Below, piece by piece: positions 7,227 through 15,825 of a DNA stretch of 64,000 nucleotides. The notes below the pieces were generated by a model. That model saw only the letters and a program-made list of their open reading frames with translations, had not been told where the DNA came from and ran no database searches. The DNA is from JAYPWI01 sp964629575 (lineage in GTDB: Bacteria > Actinomycetota > Acidimicrobiia > Acidimicrobiales > Poriferisodalaceae): positions 1 to 64,000 of the forward strand of contig CAZVUM010000013.1 in NCBI GenBank assembly GCA_964629575.1. The letters run 5' to 3'. Position 1 is the stretch's first letter; each line of letters opens with the position of its first letter. Position numbers and translations under genes: made by a program.

Positions 7227-9599
7227 TCACCAGATGACATTGCGGGCCACCAGTTCTGCGAAGCGGTCGGGGTCGACACCGAGCTCGCCCATCACCACAT
7301 CGACCGTGTCCGCGAACCAGTCCGGGGCTGGTCGTAGCGGGAGGCGCTCGCCGGACCAGAGCAGTGGCAGATGCAGCGCGGTGGAGTCGATGCCGTCGTG
7401 TTGCTGGTGTTCCCACAGGTCGTACAGAGGGTTGTCGGGGGACCGATGGTCTTCCAACCGCTCGACGGCCGCTGCGGGGACGCCGCCCGCCGCCAACTGC
7501 TCGGCGGCGGCCCATCGATCCTGCACCGAGGACCACTCGCCCAGGACTCGTTCGACCTCGTTCTGATCGGTCCACCGATCGAGACCGTCGAGGGTCGGAA
7601 TCACCGAGACGAGGGCGCGCCAGTCCACGTCGTCGCGACAGGCCAGCGCGAGCCATTCGTCGTGGCCTCGGCAAGGAATCACGGCGTTGGGGGCATGGCG
7701 TTCGGAACGATTGCCGATGCGCGGGGCGGGCGCCTGCCCCGCCATGGCGCCGGCCACCTCGGCGTCCATCAACCGGACAGCGGTCTCGTACTGGGCCATC
7801 TCGAGGTACAGGCCCTCGCCGGTGCGTCGGCGACGGGAGAGGGCGGCCATGATCCCGCTCGCGGCGATGAACGGAACGGTGAAGTCCGTGTGCAGCGTGC
7901 CGAGGCAGGCGGGTACCCGGTCGTCAGGGTTGCTGTGGCGGGCGAGTCCGCACATGGCGACGATCCCGCTGCCGTAGCTGCGCCAGCCGAGGTTGGGGCC
8001 GGACATGCCCATCACGGCGAGGTTTGCCACCACCAGGCCTGGGTTGCGCCGTCGGAGCTCTTCCCATCCGAATCCCCACACGTCGAGGCGCTCGGGGGAG
8101 TAGTTGGCCGTGACGACGTCTGCGGTCTCGATCAGGCGCCACGCCAACCCCCGGCCCTCGGCAGAATCGACGTTGAGGGTGATGGCCCGCTTGTTGGCGT
8201 TGCAGTCGTTGAAGACGCCGTTGGTGTTGAGCGACGTGAGATCCGGCGGCTGGACTCCGATCAGACGGATGGGGTCCATCCGGTTCTCGGATTCGAGCTT
8301 GATCACCTCGGCGCCCAGGCTCGCCAGGAGTCGGGTGGTCAGGGGGCCCGCGATCGCCCAGCCGAAGTCGACGACCCTGATCCCGGCGAGCGGTTGGTGG
8401 GGGTCGACAGGAGCGGTTCGCGCCGGTGTCGGCGGCGTGGGCTCGAACTCGACGCCGTCGGCTTCGCCGAGCTCGGGTACAGCGCCACGACGCGCCCGTC
8501 CAGACGATGTTCGGTAGGGCGAACCGGGGATGGTGGTGGGCCCCTCAGGGGTGTCCACGGTCTCCCAGAAGTCCCGCTGTGCGAGATGCGTGTCGTTGGC
8601 GACGGCGGTTGCGTCTTGCACCGGCAGGACCAACAACCCGAGCGACTGGCCGTGCTCGATCAGCTCGGCGGAGCTCAGCCGTTCGGCAAGGGCGGCCACG
8701 TGTTGACCGACGAGATCGCGCGCGCCGAGGACGTACTGCGGGTCCTGCCACTCCGGGCCCTCGAGCCCGATCGATCCGAGCACGCTCTCGGCCCACGAGA
8801 CGAACCGGTCCCAATACGGCGGGTGGATCGTGAACGACACCCATCCATCAGCGGATCGCACAGTGGTGAAGTCCGCTGGACGGATCTCTCGGCTCGGGCT
8901 GTGGGCATGCCAGGTGTGGTGGTTGCTGTTGGCCGTTTGGAGCGTTGTGAGGTTCACCGCCTCCTGGACCGACACGACGATGTCCTGCGGAGCGATGGCG
9001 CCGTGCCCCGCTGAGGCAATCGCCATCGCCGCGTACGCGACCGTGAGCGAGGTCTGTTTCCAGGCCAGCTCGCCTGCAGGAACGGCGGGCGGGTCGGCAG
9101 GGTCGCCGTTGAGCACGAGATGGCCGCCGGCGGCCATCGCGGTCAGGTCGGTAGTCGGCCGGGTGGGCCCCGTCGGTCCCGCCGGTGGGGTGGGTCCGGT
9201 GATAGCCGCGGCTCGGCGATCGACGGTCCGAACGACCGATGTCACATCCGAAGCCGCATCGAGGACGAGGTGCGACAACCGTTTCGGATCGAGCGGCCCG
9301 ATCACCACGGTGGCGCCCTGAATCAGCTCGATCAGCGAAGAGGGGAGCGCGTCGACATCGGCGTCCAGGGCGATGCTCCGCTTTCCGGCGTTGTGCGTCA
9401 CGTTCCGCCAGGGCTCACGACGGATCGCGTCGGGTGTCGCGCTCTCGATCCGGATGACCTCGGCGCCGAGCTCGGCCAGCAGGGTCGCCGCATAGGCGGT
9501 GGCCTCGTCGCCCACATCGATCACACGAACTGAGTCGAGGAGGCGCAGCGAGCCGGTCTGCGCTGCGATGAGCTGTCCGGTCGGGATCGGTTCAGGCAT
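7227..9599 (-). CDS. Double-length CaiB/BaiF (type III) CoA-transferase, N-terminal half lacking the catalytic Asp
   Basis: At 790 residues this is about twice the usual length. Two tandem family III units are visible: residues 20-370 begin LDSVRVIDVG with AELGAEVIRIE, and residues 404-790 begin LAGIRVVDFG with ASLGAEVIKLE. Type III enzymes transfer CoA via an aspartyl-CoA thioester. In the C-terminal unit the expected Asp is Asp572 (TLHTDFTVPF). In the N-terminal unit my alignment puts Lys181 (ELAWKQTSLT) at that place, so this half looks inactive. Start at ATG 9599, overlapping the upstream gene's stop by 8 bp. Donor and acceptor acids are unknown. Confidence 0.82.
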   Translation of the reverse strand: MPEPIPTGQLIAAQTGSLRLLDSVRVIDVGDEATAYAATLLAELGAEVIRIESATPDAIRREPWRNVTHNAGKRSIALDADVDALPSSLIELIQGATVVIGPLDPKRLSHLVLDAASDVTSVVRTVDRRAAAITGPTPPAGPTGPTRPTTDLTAMAAGGHLVLNGDPADPPAVPAGELAWKQTSLTVAYAAMAIASAGHGAIAPQDIVVSVQEAVNLTTLQTANSNHHTWHAHSPSREIRPADFTTVRSADGWVSFTIHPPYWDRFVSWAESVLGSIGLEGPEWQDPQYVLGARDLVGQHVAALAERLSSAELIEHGQSLGLLVLPVQDATAVANDTHLAQRDFWETVDTPEGPTTIPGSPYRTSSGRARRGAVPELGEADGVEFEPTPPTPARTAPVDPHQPLAGIRVVDFGWAIAGPLTTRLLASLGAEVIKLESENRMDPIRLIGVQPPDLTSLNTNGVFNDCNANKRAITLNVDSAEGRGLAWRLIETADVVTANYSPERLDVWGFGWEELRRRNPGLVVANLAVMGMSGPNLGWRSYGSGIVAMCGLARHSNPDDRVPACLGTLHTDFTVPFIAASGIMAALSRRRRTGEGLYLEMAQYETAVRLMDAEVAGAMAGQAPAPRIGNRSERHAPNAVIPCRGHDEWLALACRDDVDWRALVSVIPTLDGLDRWTDQNEVERVLGEWSSVQDRWAAAEQLAAGGVPAAAVERLEDHRSPDNPLYDLWEHQQHDGIDSTALHLPLLWSGERLPLRPAPDWFADTVDVVMGELGVDPDRFAELVARNVIW

Positions 9600-10230
9600 C
9601 TCGGCCGCCCAGAATCCGTGCTGGCACACCGGCGACGGTTGCACCGGCGGGGACGTCTCGATGCACGAGTGATCCGGCGCCGACGGTCGCGTCGGCCCCG
9701 ATCTCCACACCGGGCATCACGGTCGCACCTGCGAAGACCGCCGCCCGATCTCCCACCCGAACTCCGCCGCAGAGGGTCGCGGAGGGGCTCAACACCACGA
9801 AGTCGCCGATGACGTCGTCGTGGCTGAGCACGACGTTGGTGTTGACCAGGCAGTTGCGGCCGACGAACACGTTGCCGGTGATGCGGGCCCCGGGACTGAC
9901 GATGGAGCCTTCGCCGAGCTCGACCCAGGGCCCGATGGTCGCGTCACGGTGGACGAGGGTCACCAGCTCCCGCCCGGCTGCCACGGCATGGCGTTGTCCC
10001 CCGGTACCCGACATCAGCGCCAGCGGAAGATCGGTCGCTCCGACGTCGTCTAGAACGGGCACCGCCAGGCGTCCCGCGATCTCGTCGACCAACTCCCGGT
10101 TGGCCCACTCCCCGTCGGAGAACACGACCGCTTCGATGCGAGCCTCGTAGCCCGGGGCGGCGTTGTCGGCGATGGCGACGATCTCGGTCAGGTATCCGCC
10201 GCTGGCGACGGCGGCGATCGGTCGGGTCAC
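9592..10230 (-). CDS. NeuD/PglD-like sugar O- or N-acyltransferase
   Basis: A 212-residue protein with two parts. Residues 5-90 form a small nucleotide-binding-like domain as in PglD and NeuD. Residues 90-212 are left-handed beta-helix hexapeptide repeats (for example ITGNVFVGRNCLVN and VGDRAAVFAGATVMPG). The family moves acetyl from acetyl-CoA to sugars such as sialic acid or amino-sugars; His89 in LVHRDATIG and His115 in LSHDDVIGD are plausible catalytic positions. The usual Gly-rich GxGGHG start is here ASGGYL. Start GTG at 10230, just upstream of which lies a near-consensus TAGAAC. It is first in the operon. Confidence 0.75.
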   Translation of the reverse strand: MTRPIAAVASGGYLTEIVAIADNAAPGYEARIEAVVFSDGEWANRELVDEIAGRLAVPVLDDVGATDLPLALMSGTGGQRHAVAAGRELVTLVHRDATIGPWVELGEGSIVSPGARITGNVFVGRNCLVNTNVVLSHDDVIGDFVVLSPSATLCGGVRVGDRAAVFAGATVMPGVEIGADATVGAGSLVHRDVPAGATVAGVPARILGGRDA

Positions 10231-10255
10231 AGCCCTGGGTTCTAGCCGGTCGGGG

Positions 10256-10261
10256 TACGGT
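10256..10261 (+). promoter_or_regulatory. -10 hexamer TACGGT upstream of the LLM oxidoreductase
   Basis: Five nt separate the hexamer from the ATG at 10267. The whole divergent spacer to the NeuD-like gene is only 36 bp. Confidence 0.5.
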
Positions 10262-10266
10262 GCCGC

Positions 10267-11211
10267 ATGGCCTTCACACTCGGCGTCCACCTCGGACAAC
10301 AGAACGCTTCGATGGATGAGCTGCGCGGCCTGTGGCGACGCTTCGACGAGGCGGGGCTCGATTGGCTCTCGGCATGGGATCATCTCTACGAGGCGCCGCC
10401 CGAGGATGGGCGGACGCCCCATTTCGAATCGGTGGCCACCCTCGCGGCGATGGCGGCCGACACGTCCCGCATCCGGCTCGGGTGCCTCATGTTCTGCGTG
10501 CCGTATCGCAACCCCGCCTTGCTCGCGAAGGCGGCGGTCGCCATCGATCACATCTCCGGTGGGCGCTTCGAGATCGGCGTGGGCGCAGGGTGGCACGAAC
10601 CGGAGTTCGTCGCTCACGGCTACGAGTTCGGCACGTGGGCCGAGCGTTTCGACATGCTCGAAGACGGTCTGCAGATCATGAGCGGGATGTTCACCCAGGA
10701 CACGACGACCTACGCAGGCAACCACTCGCGCGTCGAGGAGGTCACCTGCATCCCGGGACCCGTTCGCGGTCGACTTCCGATCTGGATCGGCGGGCGAGGC
10801 CCACGGCGCACGCCCGAGCTCGCGGCCCGTTTCGCCGATGGATACAACGTTCCGTACGTGAGCCCCGAGGAGTACGGCCGCCTGTGTGGTCGGATCGATC
10901 AGGCCTGTGAGGCGATCGAGCGGGACCCGTCGACGATCGAGCGCACGATCAACGTCTCGTTCAATCTCGCGACCACGGACGCAGCGGCCGAGGCCGAGCG
11001 CGCCCGATTCGCCGCGATGGACGCAGAGACGAGCGAGCGCTTCCAGGCCGGCGCTCTCCTCGGCACTCCCGACGCGGCTGTCGAGCGCATCGTGCAGTAC
11101 GCCGAGGCGGGAGCCACCGGCCTGAACATCGCCCTGCGCCTCCCGGTCGACAACGACGCTCTCGACGCCTATCTGGAGTCGGTGGTGCCCCAGGTCCGCG
11201 CCGCCCTGTAG
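10267..11211 (+). CDS. LLM-class, probably F420-dependent oxidoreductase
   Basis: A 314-residue luciferase-like TIM-barrel protein. Typical marks are GLDWLSAWDHL, TSRIRLGCLMFCVPYRNPALLAK and HISGGRFEIGVGAGW followed by EFVAHGYEF. This branch usually uses coenzyme F420 or FMN; the F420 preference is inferred from the branch and from the F420 reductase gene at 54348 in the same window. Substrate unknown. The start is fixed by a -10 box 5 nt upstream, so the mRNA should lack a leader. It is followed by a hairpin at 11224-11266. Confidence 0.85.
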   Translation: MAFTLGVHLGQQNASMDELRGLWRRFDEAGLDWLSAWDHLYEAPPEDGRTPHFESVATLAAMAADTSRIRLGCLMFCVPYRNPALLAKAAVAIDHISGGRFEIGVGAGWHEPEFVAHGYEFGTWAERFDMLEDGLQIMSGMFTQDTTTYAGNHSRVEEVTCIPGPVRGRLPIWIGGRGPRRTPELAARFADGYNVPYVSPEEYGRLCGRIDQACEAIERDPSTIERTINVSFNLATTDAAAEAERARFAAMDAETSERFQAGALLGTPDAAVERIVQYAEAGATGLNIALRLPVDNDALDAYLESVVPQVRAAL

Positions 11212-11223
11212 TCGAGCCATCAC

Positions 11224-11284
11224 CAAGTTGAGCAACCCGGTGTCAGGCACCATGTTGCTCAACTTGCGGTGCTCAACTTGCGGT
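11224..11284. repeat. 13-bp-arm hairpin with nested inner stem and a 14-bp tandem duplication
   Basis: CAAGTTGAGCAAC (11224-11236) pairs perfectly with GTTGCTCAACTTG (11254-11266). The 17-nt loop itself holds GGTG-tcagg-CACC. Directly after, GCTCAACTTGCGGT (11257-11270) is repeated exactly at 11271-11284, so the right arm is duplicated. No T-run follows, so this is not a classical intrinsic terminator, although it could end the 10267 transcript. It resembles a REP-type element. Confidence 0.7.
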
Positions 11285-11357
11285 GGGGGGCACGTTCTAG
11301 GATGGAAATCCAAACGGCCGTTCGAATCCGTGCGGTCGCGGGGATCAGGAGCACCAC

Positions 11358-12656
11358 GTGAAGAGCATCTTCTTCCACCTCATGCCGTACCCGGATCTTC
11401 CGGACGACTTTCCCGAGAAGCACCGGTCCGTGTGGGTCGAGATCGACCCTGAGCTGTACGACCCCGAGGTCGGGCATCAGACATACAACGAGTACCTCGA
11501 CGAGCTCGAGTTCGCGGCCAAGTGCGGCTTCGACGCCGTGGGCATCAACGAGCACCACAGCAACGGCTACGGGCTCATGCCGAGTCCCAACATCATCGCT
11601 GCCGCGCTGAGCCGTAACGTCCCGGACACCAACATCGTGGTGCTCGGCGACTCTGTCGCCCTCTACAACCCGCCCCTTCGCGTCGCCGAAGAGATCGCGA
11701 TGCTCGACGCCATCACAGGCGGTCGCATGGTGGCGGGCTTCCCCGTCGGCTCGCCGATGGACACCATCTTCGCCTACGGCCAGAACCCCGCGACCTTGCG
11801 TGAGCGCTACCACGAGGGCGTCGACCTCATCCGCCAGGCCTGGACCAGCGACGAGGTCTTCTCGTTCAACGGCAAGTACAACAAGCTGCGCTACGTCAAC
11901 GTATGGCCACGGCCAGTCCAGGAGCCGCATCCGCCGATCTGGATTCCGGGCGGCGGCTCGGTCGACACCTGGGACTGGTGCGCCCAGGAAGACCTCGTCT
12001 ACTGCTACCTCAGCTACTTCGGGTACAAGGCCGGCCTCAAGACGATGCAGGGCTTCTGGAAGAAGGTGCAGGAGTTCGGCAAGGAGACCAACCCGTTCCA
12101 GGGGGGCTTCGCCCAGTTCATCGCCGTGGCCGACACAGAGGCCGAGGCCTGGGATCTCTACCGAGAGCCCGCCGAGTACTTCTTCAACACCTGCCTCCAT
12201 GTCTATGCGGGCTACGCCGACCCGCCCGGCTACAAGACGCCCAACACGGTGCGAGCCGGAGTCGAAGGAATGGTCGAACGGGCCGCGCGCGAGGCGACCG
12301 CCCGTCAGGAAGCCGGCAAGGCCGCCGGGGGTGGCATCGGCTCCAAGAACCGCCTCACCTTCGAGGACATGGTCGAGAAGGGCTACATCATCCTCGGCGA
12401 CCCCACCCAGGTCACCGAACAGGTCCACGAGCTGGCCACATCGATGAACATCGGCCACCTCATGGTCTTCAGCCACTTCGGGAACATGTCCAAGGACCTC
12501 GTCCGCTACAACACCGAGATGTACGCGACGAAGGTGATGCCCGAGGTGTCCGGGCTCTTCGAGGACGAGTGGGAGGACAAGTGGTGGCCGCAGCCGATGG
12601 AGGCTCCGGTGGGTCGCGACGTCCCGGAGATGGGCGACGCCGGAGCTCGGCAGTGA
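11358..12656 (+). CDS. Luciferase-like (LLM) flavin-dependent monooxygenase
   Basis: A 432-residue member of the bacterial luciferase superfamily, longer than the F420 type at 10267. Residues 60-110 hold GFDAVGINEHHSNGYGLMPSPN and later LDAITGGRMVAGFPVG, typical of FMNH2-dependent group C monooxygenases; the paired His in NEHH is the usual active-site pair. The start is GTG at 11358, with AGGAG six bases upstream. The stop overlaps the start of the alpha/beta hydrolase gene (GTGA), so the two are translated together, which suggests oxidation followed by hydrolysis of one substrate. Confidence 0.85.
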   Translation: MKSIFFHLMPYPDLPDDFPEKHRSVWVEIDPELYDPEVGHQTYNEYLDELEFAAKCGFDAVGINEHHSNGYGLMPSPNIIAAALSRNVPDTNIVVLGDSVALYNPPLRVAEEIAMLDAITGGRMVAGFPVGSPMDTIFAYGQNPATLRERYHEGVDLIRQAWTSDEVFSFNGKYNKLRYVNVWPRPVQEPHPPIWIPGGGSVDTWDWCAQEDLVYCYLSYFGYKAGLKTMQGFWKKVQEFGKETNPFQGGFAQFIAVADTEAEAWDLYREPAEYFFNTCLHVYAGYADPPGYKTPNTVRAGVEGMVERAAREATARQEAGKAAGGGIGSKNRLTFEDMVEKGYIILGDPTQVTEQVHELATSMNIGHLMVFSHFGNMSKDLVRYNTEMYATKVMPEVSGLFEDEWEDKWWPQPMEAPVGRDVPEMGDAGARQ

Positions 12657-13444
12657 GTGGTTTTGCTCCCACGACATTGGGATTCCGCACCGGGCACCTG
12701 GGCCTGGTCGAGGTCGGCTCAGGCGAACCGGTCGGCTACATCCACGGCATGCTCGGCAACCCCGGTGAGCACGCGTTCCTCACCGCTCTCGCCGACTCGG
12801 GACACCGGGTGATCGCGCCGAGCCTGCCGGGCTTCACCGGGTCGAGCGAACCCGAGGGCCTGCGGAGCCTTCACGACTGGGTCGTCGCAGCCAGCGAGAT
12901 GATCGACATCGCCGGCCTCACCGGGTTGCCCGTTGTGGCGAGCAGCGTCGGCGCGATGGTCGCTCTCGAACTGGCGGCGATCAGGCCCGAGGCGTTCTCC
13001 TCCCTCGTGTTGATCGCGCCCTTCGGACTGTGGGATCCCGACGAGCCGGTCGCGGATCCGTTCGCGACGACCCTGTCGGTTCAGCGGCGGATGATCACCG
13101 CGGATCCGACGGCATCGTCGAGCTTCTTCGACGATCCCTCAGACCTGCCGGCAGATGTGCTGGTGGAGCACGGGGTCGATCGGTATCTGACGAGGACCGC
13201 CACAGCCCAGCTGATCTGGCCGATTCCCGAATTCGGAATCACCGACCGGCTCCACCGCGTGACGGCGCCGGTCACCCTCATCCACGGGGCCCAAGATCAG
13301 ATCATCCCGGCGTCGTACCTGGACAGGTGGGCGGCCGCGCTGCCCAACGTGGTCGGAACTCACGTGGTGGAGGGCGCAGGCCACCAGGCCGAGTTCGACC
13401 GTCCAGACGATGTCGCCGCGCTGGTGGTGGCCGCGCGGTCCTGA
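12653..13444 (+). CDS. Alpha/beta hydrolase
   Basis: A 263-residue alpha/beta hydrolase. The oxyanion segment is IHGMLGNPGEH, the nucleophile elbow is VVASSVGAM with Ser98 in place (an A-S-S-V-G variant of the usual G-x-S-x-G), the acid is in HGAQDQIIP and the base His is in EGAGHQAEF. Cytoplasmic. The GTG start at 12653 shares GTGA with the monooxygenase stop. The substrate is probably an ester or ring-cleavage product of the linked monooxygenase reaction; this is inference from gene coupling. Confidence 0.85.
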   Translation: MSGFAPTTLGFRTGHLGLVEVGSGEPVGYIHGMLGNPGEHAFLTALADSGHRVIAPSLPGFTGSSEPEGLRSLHDWVVAASEMIDIAGLTGLPVVASSVGAMVALELAAIRPEAFSSLVLIAPFGLWDPDEPVADPFATTLSVQRRMITADPTASSSFFDDPSDLPADVLVEHGVDRYLTRTATAQLIWPIPEFGITDRLHRVTAPVTLIHGAQDQIIPASYLDRWAAALPNVVGTHVVEGAGHQAEFDRPDDVAALVVAARS

Positions 13445-13501
13445 AGGAGCTGCGTCGCAGACCCCGCCTTGGCTGGTCCGACGTGGCACCCTCTAGACAC
13501 G

Positions 13502-15787
13502 GTGCCCCGTTCCACGATTCGCTCCGCGGTCTTCCTCGTCTCCGCCGCCTGGCTCGCCGTCGTCGCGACACAGGCGGTGGGCGCGCAGACCGCGGAAGGC
13601 CACTTCGATCGCGTCGACCGGGGCCTCGGCTTCGAGATCGACGGACGGCTCGAAAGTGCTGCCTGGGCGGACGTCGACGGCGACAGCGATCCCGACCTGC
13701 TCACAGTCGATGAAGAGGGGACCGCTGTCCTGTGGCGCAACGAGCGGGGGGAGCGGCTGGTGCCCCGCCCGATCACCGATCTGACCGAGCCGATCGTGGG
13801 CGCACGGTTCTTCGATGCCGATGGCGATGGCGACCAGGACGTGCTGACGAGCGGATCGGCGGATCGTGAACTCGTGTGGATCAGCGCCGGCGGCTCGTTG
13901 AGCGACTCCGTCGTCTATCGCGACGTCCGCACGTTGGCGCACCAGGTCGTCGACGTGGACAACGACGGCCTTCTCGACCTGTACGTCGGTTCGGCCGAAA
14001 CGGGTGAAGAGGCTGCATCGGGCATCGTCGTGAGACGTGGCTCGGGGTATGTGCCTGCGTCGATCCTGGCCTTCCTGCCGAGCGAAAACCAGAACATCGT
14101 CACGCTGTATCGCGCAGGGATCGATGACCCGCTCGAGCTCTACAGCGGAGGCGCCAGCTTCCCCGACCATCGGTTCAGCTTTTCCGAGTCCGGACCGGAG
14201 TATCTGGGCGTCGCATCGGGTGGGACGTCCGATGTCCGTGACGTACTCCTCGGCGACTTCGATGGCGACCTCGTGGGCGAGATGATGCTCGTGCGTAGCG
14301 ACCGCGACGCAGCGGTGGCCATCAGCGAGGACGAGCGGGAGATCAGCTTCCTGGTCACGGCCAACAACTCGGTGTCCTCGGTGACGATCGGCGGCTCGCC
14401 ACCGCTGAGGGTCGAGATCGAGGACTCGACGGCGCTTCCGACCTTTGCGATCCAGTTCGGGGTCGAACGAACGCAAGCCGACTCCTACGAGTTCACCCTC
14501 GACGGAACAGAAGGGCCGTCGTCCACCGTCGTCCGCGGGGTGGACACCGGCTTGTTCATCAGCTCACCGGGCAGCGACCGTTTCCGCTTCGTGCTGGCCG
14601 GCACCGACGAGGTTCGAGCCCAGATCCGCGTCACCTCCCTGAGCGAGCTGACCGTGGTCGACACCGTGGGGCTGCCGTCCGCCGGTGGTGCGGTGTTCGA
14701 CCAGTTCTACGAACGCTCGGGAGACGATTGGAACGTGGGGCAACTGCTCCCTCAGGCAACCGAGTGCAGCGCTGGGGCAGCAGGTGATTTCGACAACGAC
14801 ATGGACCTCGACGTCTATCTGGCGTGTGGAAACGCCATCGAGAAGACGCCCAACCGGCTTTTCTTGAACTCTCCAGACAATCCTCAGAGACGATTTCGGG
14901 AGGTTGCACTCGCCGACGGTGAGCTCGCGACGATGAACGGTTCGAACGGAGTGTCCGTCGTCGATCTGGACTCCGACGGGACGCTCGATCTGCTGGTGCA
15001 GAGTTCGGGCGGCGCGGGCGTGTTCGGGCGCAGCGCGATCCTTCGAGGCCTGCCGAATGACAACCACTGGCTCGGCGTGGATCTCATCGGCCGACAGTCC
15101 ACGTCGGATGCGATCGGCGCGGTGCTGGTGTTCGAAACAGCTGGTGTCGTCCAGCGACGGGACGTCCTCGGCGGCCACCACGGCCGAGCCCAGGACGACA
15201 CGCGCGTTCACGTCGGCCTCGGACCGAACGAGGTGATGGAGCGGCTCACGATCCACTGGCCGAGCGGCGTCCGGCAGGTCGTCGACGACATCTCCGCCGA
15301 CCAGTATCTGGTGCTCCAAGAACCGAGCGCGGACACGCCGTACGCAGACATCCGGCTCGAGGATCTTCGGGTGGAGCCGGTCGCTAGGTCCGGGGAGCGA
15401 CTCGAGGTGGAGGCAACGGCGGTCAACCTCGGCACGCAGTCGGCTGAGAGCGCGGCGATCGTGTTCGAGCTCCCCGATGGCTGGCGTGCGGTCGGGGTGC
15501 CTCCCGAAGTGACCGCAGCAGGAACCACTGTCACCTGGCCGCTCCCCGCCGTCGCTCCGTCGCAGGAGGTGGTGGTGCGCTTGGCGATCGAAGTCGTCTC
15601 CCCGTCGGGGCCCGGCGAGGTCGAGGTCGTTCTCACCGGCGACTTCCCGCGCAACGGACGGTCGGCGCCCGTGGTGACCGGAGACACCGCCGAGCGACGT
15701 TTCGGCGGCATCTGGCTCTTGGCGGTCCTGGTGACAGGGGCCGGAGTCCTCACAGCGGCGGGCTGGTTGGCCCTGCGGCGCAGGTGA
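13502..15787 (+). CDS. Surface FG-GAP/VCBS beta-propeller protein with ASPIC/UnbV-like segment
   Basis: A 761-residue exported protein. A signal peptide (hydrophobic core AVFLVSAAWLAVVA, likely cut after VGA) is followed by FG-GAP/VCBS repeats with calcium-type DxDxDG loops, such as DVDGDSDPDL, DADGDGDQDV, DVDNDGLLDL and DLDSDGTLDL. Residues near 580-620 (GVDLIGRQSTSDAIGAVL and HVGLGP) match an ASPIC/UnbV-type domain, then comes an Ig-like domain and a C-terminal transmembrane helix with a basic tail (LALRRR). It is thus tethered at the cell surface with the propeller outside. Role unknown, possibly adhesion or carbohydrate binding. Start GTG 13502. Confidence 0.8.
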   Translation: MPRSTIRSAVFLVSAAWLAVVATQAVGAQTAEGHFDRVDRGLGFEIDGRLESAAWADVDGDSDPDLLTVDEEGTAVLWRNERGERLVPRPITDLTEPIVGARFFDADGDGDQDVLTSGSADRELVWISAGGSLSDSVVYRDVRTLAHQVVDVDNDGLLDLYVGSAETGEEAASGIVVRRGSGYVPASILAFLPSENQNIVTLYRAGIDDPLELYSGGASFPDHRFSFSESGPEYLGVASGGTSDVRDVLLGDFDGDLVGEMMLVRSDRDAAVAISEDEREISFLVTANNSVSSVTIGGSPPLRVEIEDSTALPTFAIQFGVERTQADSYEFTLDGTEGPSSTVVRGVDTGLFISSPGSDRFRFVLAGTDEVRAQIRVTSLSELTVVDTVGLPSAGGAVFDQFYERSGDDWNVGQLLPQATECSAGAAGDFDNDMDLDVYLACGNAIEKTPNRLFLNSPDNPQRRFREVALADGELATMNGSNGVSVVDLDSDGTLDLLVQSSGGAGVFGRSAILRGLPNDNHWLGVDLIGRQSTSDAIGAVLVFETAGVVQRRDVLGGHHGRAQDDTRVHVGLGPNEVMERLTIHWPSGVRQVVDDISADQYLVLQEPSADTPYADIRLEDLRVEPVARSGERLEVEATAVNLGTQSAESAAIVFELPDGWRAVGVPPEVTAAGTTVTWPLPAVAPSQEVVVRLAIEVVSPSGPGEVEVVLTGDFPRNGRSAPVVTGDTAERRFGGIWLLAVLVTGAGVLTAAGWLALRRR

Positions 15788-15825
15788 GCCCGCCCGCCCA
15801 CAAACCACCACCCTCGGCCGCAGAG

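Noticed and set aside
10231..11313. Extension of the NeuD-like frame upstream across the LLM oxidoreductase gene
   Set aside because: It only mirrors the plus-strand LLM gene. The GTG at 10230 gives the normal family length.
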